A stretch of DNA of 11,754 bases from Lachnospiraceae bacterium (GTDB lineage Bacteria > Bacillota > Clostridia > Lachnospirales > Lachnospiraceae), in the NCBI GenBank assembly GCA_902363835.1, contig CABJBM010000053.1:1-11754 (forward strand), written 5' to 3'. The translations under genes were made by a program, and so were the position numbers. The first letter of the stretch is position 1, and each line of letters starts with the position of its first letter. Shown piece by piece: positions 7,038-11,754 of the stretch. The notes under the pieces were generated by a model. It was not told where the DNA came from. It searched no databases and worked only from the letters and a program-made list of their open reading frames with translations.

Positions 7038-8369
7038 ATGTTAAATAAATTAGAGTCTGTACTCATGCCTCTGGCAGAGAAAATCGGAAAGAACAAGTAT
7101 CTCATTGCAATTCGTGACGGCTTCCTGCTGTCCATGCCGCTGTTAATCGTTGGTTCCTTTTTCCTGCTTATTGCCAATTTCCCGATTCCGGGGTGGACTG
7201 ATTTCTGGGCAAAGTTCTTTGGGGAGAACTGGGATGCCTACTTCTCCAAGCCAACTGACGCCACTTTCTCAATTATGGCAGTGCTGGCAGTGGTTGGAAT
7301 CGGTTATTCTTTTTCAGAGCAGATGAAGGTGGATAAATTGTTCGGCGCTGCCGTATCACTGGTCTGCTGGTTTTTAATCATGCCTTATAAGATCCTGGTA
7401 AATGATACTGCAGTGTCCGGCATTCCTCTGGGCTGGGTTGGTTCCAAGGGAATCTTTGTAGGAATAATTGTGGCTTTTCTGTCCGTACATATCTATGCGT
7501 GGGTCAATAAAAAGGGCTGGATCATCAAGATGCCTGACGGCGTTCCTCCTACAGTGGCAAAGTCTTTCTCAGCCCTGATTCCTGCGGGAATTTCCGTGCT
7601 GGTGTTCTTCATCCTGAACATTGTCTTTGCCATGACCCCATATGACAACGCATTTAACTTTGTGTTCACCATCTTACAGACTCCGCTTCTTAAGCTGGGC
7701 AACACACTTCCGGCTATGGTAATCGCTTATATTTTCCTCCATTTCTTCTGGTTCTTTGGAGTGAACGGCGGTTCCGTGGTGGGCGCAGTGTTCAACCCCA
7801 TCCTTCAGACCTTGTCTGCCGAGAACCTGGCTGCATTCCGGGCAGGCCAGCCTCTGCCTAATATTATATCCCAGCAGTTCCAGGATCTGTTCGCCACTTT
7901 CGGCGGCTGCGGCTCCACCTTGTCACTGCTCATAGCAATGCTCTTTTTCTGCCGCTCCAAGCGCATTAAGGAGTTGGGAAAACTGGCATTTATCCCTGGT
8001 TTGTTTGGTATCAATGAGCCTATTGTGTTTGGTCTGCCCATTTTGCTGAACCCGATGATGCTTATTCCGTTCATGCTGGTGCCCACCATTAACATTGTGA
8101 TTTCCTACTTCTGCATGAGCATCGGCCTTGTTCCTCTGTGCTCAGGTGTGGCAATCCCATGGACCATGCCGGTGATCTTATCCGGATTCCTGGCAACCGG
8201 CTGGCAGGGAGCCGTGCTTCAGATGCTGCTTCTTGCACTGGGGGTATTCATCTATATGCCGTTTATCAAGATGATGGATAAACAGTACCTGGAAGACGAG
8301 ACCAGGGCAGCTGACAAACCTGATGACGATGATATTGATCTTAACGATCTTTCTTTTGATGATCTGTAA
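7038..8369 (+). CDS. PTS lactose/cellobiose-family EIIC permease
   Basis: A 443-aa membrane protein with about ten hydrophobic segments and the usual length for cellobiose-type EIIC. The family signature GINEPIVFGLPILLNPMM (324-341) is present with Glu327, the conserved substrate-contacting glutamate region. The other key motif, normally FGIHG, reads FFGVNGGSVVGA (239-250), so the histidine expected there is Asn243. This could alter sugar recognition. The C-terminus (416-443) is an acidic cytoplasmic tail. It moves and presents the sugar to EIIB for phosphorylation. The ribosome binding site is GGGGG, 10 bp upstream. The stop codon is 16 bp before the next start. Confidence 0.93.
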   Translation: MLNKLESVLMPLAEKIGKNKYLIAIRDGFLLSMPLLIVGSFFLLIANFPIPGWTDFWAKFFGENWDAYFSKPTDATFSIMAVLAVVGIGYSFSEQMKVDKLFGAAVSLVCWFLIMPYKILVNDTAVSGIPLGWVGSKGIFVGIIVAFLSVHIYAWVNKKGWIIKMPDGVPPTVAKSFSALIPAGISVLVFFILNIVFAMTPYDNAFNFVFTILQTPLLKLGNTLPAMVIAYIFLHFFWFFGVNGGSVVGAVFNPILQTLSAENLAAFRAGQPLPNIISQQFQDLFATFGGCGSTLSLLIAMLFFCRSKRIKELGKLAFIPGLFGINEPIVFGLPILLNPMMLIPFMLVPTINIVISYFCMSIGLVPLCSGVAIPWTMPVILSGFLATGWQGAVLQMLLLALGVFIYMPFIKMMDKQYLEDETRAADKPDDDDIDLNDLSFDDL

Positions 8370-8385
8370 AATGAGGGAAACAGTG

Positions 8386-8910
8386 ATGAAGCTTATTATG
8401 ATATACGACCAGATTCAGTCAGGTCTTGGAACCAAGGACGACACCATGGTTCCCCTTACAGGGAAAAAGGAGCTTATCGGGCCGGCAATCATGATGGAAC
8501 CTTTTTTAAAGCAGGTGGACGGACACGTAATGGCCTGCTTATGCTGCGGCAACGGCACATACCTTGCTGATCCGGAGGAGGTCAGCCGAAAGCTTTGTGC
8601 CATGGTAAACAAGCTGCAGCCGGATGTGGTCATGTGCGGACCGGCTTTTAATTACGCGGATTACGCCAAAATGTGCGCCAAAGTGGCCTGTGACATTAAT
8701 TCCACCACCAGTGCAAAGGCATTTGCAGCCATGTCTGCGGAAAATGCAGATACCATTGCAGCTTATAAAGATAAAGTAGCCATTGTGGAAACTCCGAAAA
8801 AGGGCGGTCTGGGCCTTAATGACGCCCTTAAGAACATGTGTGTACTGGCCAGGGCCCTGGCTGACAATGCAGACACTTCAGAGCTGATTTATGAATTCTG
8901 TTTTAAATAA
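8386..8910 (+). CDS. Short GrdB-related protein (glycine/betaine/D-proline reductase component B family), no selenocysteine
   Basis: A 174-aa cytoplasmic protein. MKLIMIYDQIQSGLGT, then GPAIMMEPFL (32-41), CLCCGNGTYL (51-60), QPDVVMCGPAFNYADYAKMC (78-97) and KVAIVETPKKGG (130-141) follow the order of the N-terminal half of GrdB-type substrate-binding subunits (HYxNQFFAGxGGE, GPxxxL, xxCGDNYF, GPAFNAGRYG). Full GrdB is about 430 aa with Sec or Cys in its C-terminal half. That half is absent and there is no in-frame TGA. Reductase partners GrdA/C/D are not in the window. Function is unknown; a redox or C-N bond role would be inference. The start at 8386 is chosen for GAGGG 8 bp upstream and the family-like N-terminus; a longer frame from 8323 overlaps the EIIC gene. 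Confidence 0.65.
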   Translation: MKLIMIYDQIQSGLGTKDDTMVPLTGKKELIGPAIMMEPFLKQVDGHVMACLCCGNGTYLADPEEVSRKLCAMVNKLQPDVVMCGPAFNYADYAKMCAKVACDINSTTSAKAFAAMSAENADTIAAYKDKVAIVETPKKGGLGLNDALKNMCVLARALADNADTSELIYEFCFK

Positions 8911-8925
8911 AAGGAGGCCTTTGCA

Positions 8926-9894
8926 ATGTGGGGTATGATAGCAACCTGGCGCATGGCCGTAGAAGGGATTACAAGGGGAGCTGAGATGCTTAAGGAAAGC
9001 GGAGACGCAGGGGATGCCATTGAGGCGGCCATCCGTCAGGTGGAAGACTTCCCTTACTATAAATCCGTAGGCTACGGCGGACTGCCAAATGAGGAAATGG
9101 AAGTGGAAATGGATGCGGCCTATATGGACGGCAGCACACTGGATATAGGAGCCGTGGCCGCTATCCGGGACTTTGCAAATCCCGTGTCCATTGCCAGGCG
9201 CTTAAGCCGGGAAAAAGTCAACAGCATGCTGGTGGCTGAGGGAGCTGAGAAGTTCGCCCACAAGGAAGGCTTTGAGCGCAAAAATATGCTGACAGACCGG
9301 GCTAAGGCGCATTACAGGAAGCGGGTCAAAGAGATGGCCGCCCAGGCGGCAGCTGAGGAGCTTAAGCCCTATTCCGGTCATGACACCGTTGGTATGGCCT
9401 GCCTGGATGGAATGGGAAAAATGGCGGCAGCTACCTCAACCAGCGGCCTATTCATGAAGAAAAAGGGCAGGGTAGGCGATTCCCCCATATCAGGTTCCGG
9501 ATTCTATGCTGACAGCAGGAAAGGAGCCGCCAGCGCCACCGGCCTGGGAGAGGATCTGATGAAAGGCTGCATTTCTTATGAGGCCGTCCGCCTTATGGGA
9601 GAGGGAATCCATCCTCAGGAAGCCTGTGAGACGGCAGTGAACCGGCTGGACCGGGAACTTCGGGAACGCCGGGGCGAAGCAGGTGACATATCCATCATTG
9701 CCATGAATCCTAAGGGAGAGTGGGGGGCTGCCACAAATATAGAGGGATTTTCTTTTGCAGTGGTTACAGAGGAACTGGAACCAACAGTATATCTGGTAAC
9801 CCGGGAGGAGAAAGGCCGCTGCACCTATGAAAAAGCTTCTGAAGAATGGATGGAACATTACATGAAGACGCGCATGGCGCCCATAGAGGAATAA
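8926..9894 (+). CDS. N4-(beta-N-acetylglucosaminyl)-L-asparaginase family (glycosylasparaginase / isoaspartyl peptidase, Ntn hydrolase)
   Basis: A 322-aa protein with the family's autocleavage and active-site motif GHDTVGMACLD (151-161). Thr154 should be the new N-terminal nucleophile after cleavage between Asp153 and Thr154. It also has ATSTSG (169-174) and GRVGDSPISGSGFYAD (181-196), the substrate-pocket signature of glycosylasparaginases. These enzymes split the GlcNAc-Asn bond of glycoasparagines, giving aspartate and the 1-amino sugar, and need Asn with free alpha groups. No signal peptide is seen, so it would act in the cytoplasm, unlike lysosomal or secreted homologues. The start follows a strong AAAGGAGG. 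It lies 15 bp after the GrdB-related gene and 3 bp before the dipeptidase gene. An isoaspartyl-peptidase activity is possible. Confidence 0.9.
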   Translation: MWGMIATWRMAVEGITRGAEMLKESGDAGDAIEAAIRQVEDFPYYKSVGYGGLPNEEMEVEMDAAYMDGSTLDIGAVAAIRDFANPVSIARRLSREKVNSMLVAEGAEKFAHKEGFERKNMLTDRAKAHYRKRVKEMAAQAAAEELKPYSGHDTVGMACLDGMGKMAAATSTSGLFMKKKGRVGDSPISGSGFYADSRKGAASATGLGEDLMKGCISYEAVRLMGEGIHPQEACETAVNRLDRELRERRGEAGDISIIAMNPKGEWGAATNIEGFSFAVVTEELEPTVYLVTREEKGRCTYEKASEEWMEHYMKTRMAPIEE

Positions 9895-9897
9895 AAT

Positions 9898-11055
9898 ATG
9901 GGATATGGAAATATGGAACATGAATCAGATAAGAAGATACTGGACTGCGTGGACCGGTTAAAGGACCGGTTCATCTCCAGTGTCCTGGAGCTGGTACGCA
10001 TTGACAGCGTGGAAAGGGAGGCCTGTGAGGGCGCTCCCTTTGGCCCGGGAGTAAAGCAGGCTTTGGAATGTGCCCTGGATATCAGCGGACAACTGGGGTT
10101 TGACACCGTGAACCTGGATCATTACATGGGGTATGCCCAGTACGGCAGGGGAGAGGACTATGTCTGCGCCATCGGTCATGTGGATGTGGTTCCTCCGGGA
10201 GAAGGCTGGAAGCAGCCGCCTTTTAACGGTTATATGGAAAACGGAGTCATTTACAGCAGGGGAGTGCTGGACAATAAGGGACCTGTCATGGCATGTCTCT
10301 ATGGCCTGGCCGCCATTAAGGAGGCAGGACTTGTTCTTAAGAATCCGGTGCGCATCATCTTTGGATGCGACGAGGAATCCGGATTTGAGGATCTAAAGTA
10401 TTATCTTTCAAAGGAGAGACCCCCTCTTTATGGATTCACACCGGACTGCAAGTATCCGGTGGTATACAGCGAACGGGGCAGGGCTGTGGTGAGGATTACC
10501 GGCAGCCTGGAGCAGTTGGAATCATTTTTTGATTTTGTAAACAAATATTTTATGGGAGCCAGGAATACAGGCGACCGGTTGGGCATTGACTTCTGCCACA
10601 AGGAATATGGTATGATGGAAATGCGGGGATATAAGCTGAGTGTGGTTCAGGACAGTCCCCGGGACGAAAAACACGCGGCCTTTGATGTGACCCTAAGCTA
10701 TCCGGGAGGCGTCACCATTGATGAAATCATGAAGCGCATTGGGGATAAAGCCGGGGCAGAGGAGCTTAAGGCCCAACTCATACAAAATTTTGACCCGGTA
10801 GTATTTCCAAAAGACACGCCCATGGTTAAAGCCATGCAGGAAAGCTATGAACTGGTCACAGGGCTGGACGGTACCCCTGTAACCACCACAGGCGGCACTT
10901 ATGCCAAGGCAATGCCGGGCATTGTTCCCTTTGGCCCAAGCTTCCCGGGGCAAAAAGGCATCAGCCACAATCCCAATGAGTGGATGAGTGTGGAGGACTT
11001 AATGACCAATGCAAAGATCTATGCCCTGGCCCTGTACCGTTTGGGACAATTATAA
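9898..11055 (+). CDS. Sapep/PepV-type M20 metal-dependent dipeptidase
   Basis: A 385-aa cytoplasmic peptidase of the M20 family. Metal ligands are visible in order: His94 in IGHVDVVPPGEGW, Asp125 in SRGVLDNKGPVMA, Glu159/Glu160 in FGCDEESGFEDL (general base and ligand), Asp183 in TPDCKYP and His357 in KGISHNPNEWMS. PepV and Sapep hydrolyse dipeptides and beta-Ala-dipeptides with Mn or Zn. Those proteins are about 465 aa; this one is roughly 80 residues shorter, apparently in the lid domain between Asp183 and His357, which could change its specificity. The start follows AGAGGA at about 7 bp. It is the last gene of the unit and could trim residues flanking a glycosylated Asn. Confidence 0.9.
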   Translation: MGYGNMEHESDKKILDCVDRLKDRFISSVLELVRIDSVEREACEGAPFGPGVKQALECALDISGQLGFDTVNLDHYMGYAQYGRGEDYVCAIGHVDVVPPGEGWKQPPFNGYMENGVIYSRGVLDNKGPVMACLYGLAAIKEAGLVLKNPVRIIFGCDEESGFEDLKYYLSKERPPLYGFTPDCKYPVVYSERGRAVVRITGSLEQLESFFDFVNKYFMGARNTGDRLGIDFCHKEYGMMEMRGYKLSVVQDSPRDEKHAAFDVTLSYPGGVTIDEIMKRIGDKAGAEELKAQLIQNFDPVVFPKDTPMVKAMQESYELVTGLDGTPVTTTGGTYAKAMPGIVPFGPSFPGQKGISHNPNEWMSVEDLMTNAKIYALALYRLGQL

Positions 11056-11226
11056 TATGCGGAGTGATTCCTGATTATATATATTTTTAATTAAGTCTGG
11101 CATTTCGTGTCTCCTCCCAAGTATAATCTTTCCCCATTGTTTGCTGTTCGCACCCTGATTAAATCAGCATTTCCCATTGAATGCAAATCCCCGCCCCTTA
11201 GCTTTTTTAACAATTCATCTCTCATA
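11056..11226. other. Intergenic gap between convergent genes
   Basis: The gap lies between the dipeptidase gene (plus) and the GyrI-like gene (minus). No strong terminator is visible. There is a small perfect palindrome CTGATT-A-AATCAG (11155-11167) and a T-rich stretch near 11080-11090 without a good stem before it. Confidence 0.4.
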
Positions 11227-11696
11227 TTACTTGATTATGGGATAACGAATAATTGTTTTCAATTTATCGGGAGATGTTTTGCGCGGGTCGCCTAAATACA
11301 ATTCATGGTGTTTACGTTTCTCTGAAAGGTCAAGTCTGTATCCCGAATCAGTTATAAAGGTTTTTAAGACATGAATCGTTGCAGGTTCGCTGTCATAAGA
11401 GCCGGTGTGCATGATTTGAGCACAAAGTCCCTCATTAAAAACTTCAAGCCTCGCAATAGACGAATCCAGGTTTGGCTTCTTTTTGGCCAGACTCTTTTTA
11501 GCTGCTTCAAAAACTTCCGGCGTAACAAACTCAGGCATCCGTATCATGGAAGTCCAGCGAAACGAGTTCTTTTCTGTTATGCCGATTTCAAAATCGCCTG
11601 TATCCGTTGACCATAAACCTTCCAATGGAGGAACAACAAAATCATAATACCCTTTGGGTTGATTGCCGCCCATTTTGCTCATTTTTATAGTATAGG
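11227..11696 (-). pseudogene. GyrI-like small-molecule-binding-domain protein, interrupted by a group II intron (3' part)
   Basis: Read on the minus strand, the frame runs from the intron boundary to TAA at 11227-11229, giving 155 codons plus two bases of a split codon. It begins YTIKMSKMGG and includes GYYDFVVPPLEGLW, FRWTSMIRMPEFVT, NEGLCAQIMHTGSYDSEPAT and a C-terminal HHELYLGDPRKTSPDKLKTI block. This is the GyrI-like/effector-binding domain family (AraC effector-binding fold), whose stand-alone members are about 200-210 aa and begin about 50 residues earlier. The missing N-terminus should lie on the far side of the intron. The intron is in the opposite orientation, so it cannot be spliced from this gene's own transcript. 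Members are thought to bind hydrophobic or drug-like ligands; the substrate here is unknown. Confidence 0.8.
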
Positions 11697-11754
11697 GTGC
11701 GCCCAGCAAAGGGCTTGAAGTTCGGTGGGTGAAAGTCCCACGCTGTAAGGTATA
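11697..11754 (+). mobile_element. 5' end of a bacterial group II intron (partial)
   Basis: The sequence from 11697 opens with GTGCG, the group II 5' splice-site consensus (GUGYG). Next comes the hairpin GCCC-AGCAAA-GGGC (11701-11714), then GTGGG (11725-11729) pairing with CCCAC (11737-11741) around TGAAAGT, and CTGTAAGG. The GGTGGGTGAAAGTCCCAC segment is characteristic of domain I of many clostridial group II introns. The coding homology of the GyrI-like gene on the other strand stops exactly at this boundary. The rest, including the reverse transcriptase/maturase, lies beyond the window. Confidence 0.85.

Noticed and set aside
8386..8910. Selenoprotein with in-frame UGA
   Set aside because: No TGA occurs in frame and the region normally holding selenocysteine in GrdB is missing.
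9490..9921. A 143-codon minus-strand reading frame
   Set aside because: It is antisense to the glycosylasparaginase gene, whose motifs are unambiguous.
11697..11709. Start codon and first codons of the minus-strand GyrI-like frame
   Set aside because: These bases belong to the group II intron; the apparent ATG there is fortuitous and family homology starts at the intron boundary.

Overview
The window reads as a chromosomal segment of a spore-forming, gut-type Clostridia, most likely Lachnospiraceae of the Enterocloster/Lachnoclostridium kind. The reasons are a BclA-like collagen-repeat glycoprotein, strong AGGAGG ribosome binding sites, PRD-regulated PTS genes, a GrdB-related protein and a bacterial group II intron. 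The genus is an inference from gene content, not from a marker gene.

Layout. Positions 1-1056 are the 3' part of a collagen-like surface or exosporium protein: 71 uninterrupted Gly-X-Y triplets followed by a C1q/TNF-like C-terminal domain. Positions 1057-2942 are AT-rich, poorly coding and decayed. They hold a broken Xre-type helix-turn-helix gene with an in-frame stop, a fragment of an IS1182-family transposase and several perfect inverted repeats. Positions 2943-11055 are one coherent catabolic locus on the plus strand in two transcription units. The first carries a MupG-type phosphoglycosidase (DUF871) and a multidomain PRD transcriptional activator. The second carries a complete lactose/cellobiose-type PTS (IIA, IIB, IIC), a short GrdB-related protein, a glycosylasparaginase and an M20 dipeptidase of the Sapep/PepV type. 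Positions 11227-11696 (minus strand) are the 3' part of a GyrI-like-domain gene, cut at 11697 by the 5' end of a group II intron that runs off the window.

How the genes may work together. Both transcription units are preceded by a near-identical 8-5-8 inverted repeat, core TTTCCTA-N5-TAGGAAA. In each case it lies 30-31 bp upstream of a -10-like hexamer with a poor -35, as expected for the operator of the PRD activator encoded between them. The enzyme set suggests uptake and phosphorylation of a hexosaminide linked to asparagine or to a peptide. An attractive candidate is the chitobiosyl-Asn core of N-glycoproteins. The PTS would make the 6-phospho-glycoside, the MupG-like enzyme would split the phosphosugar off, the dipeptidase would free Asn from flanking residues, and the glycosylasparaginase would release aspartate and the sugar amine. 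Peptidoglycan fragments are the main alternative. The role of the GrdB-related protein is unknown. I see no MurQ, NagA, NagB or sugar kinase gene in the window.
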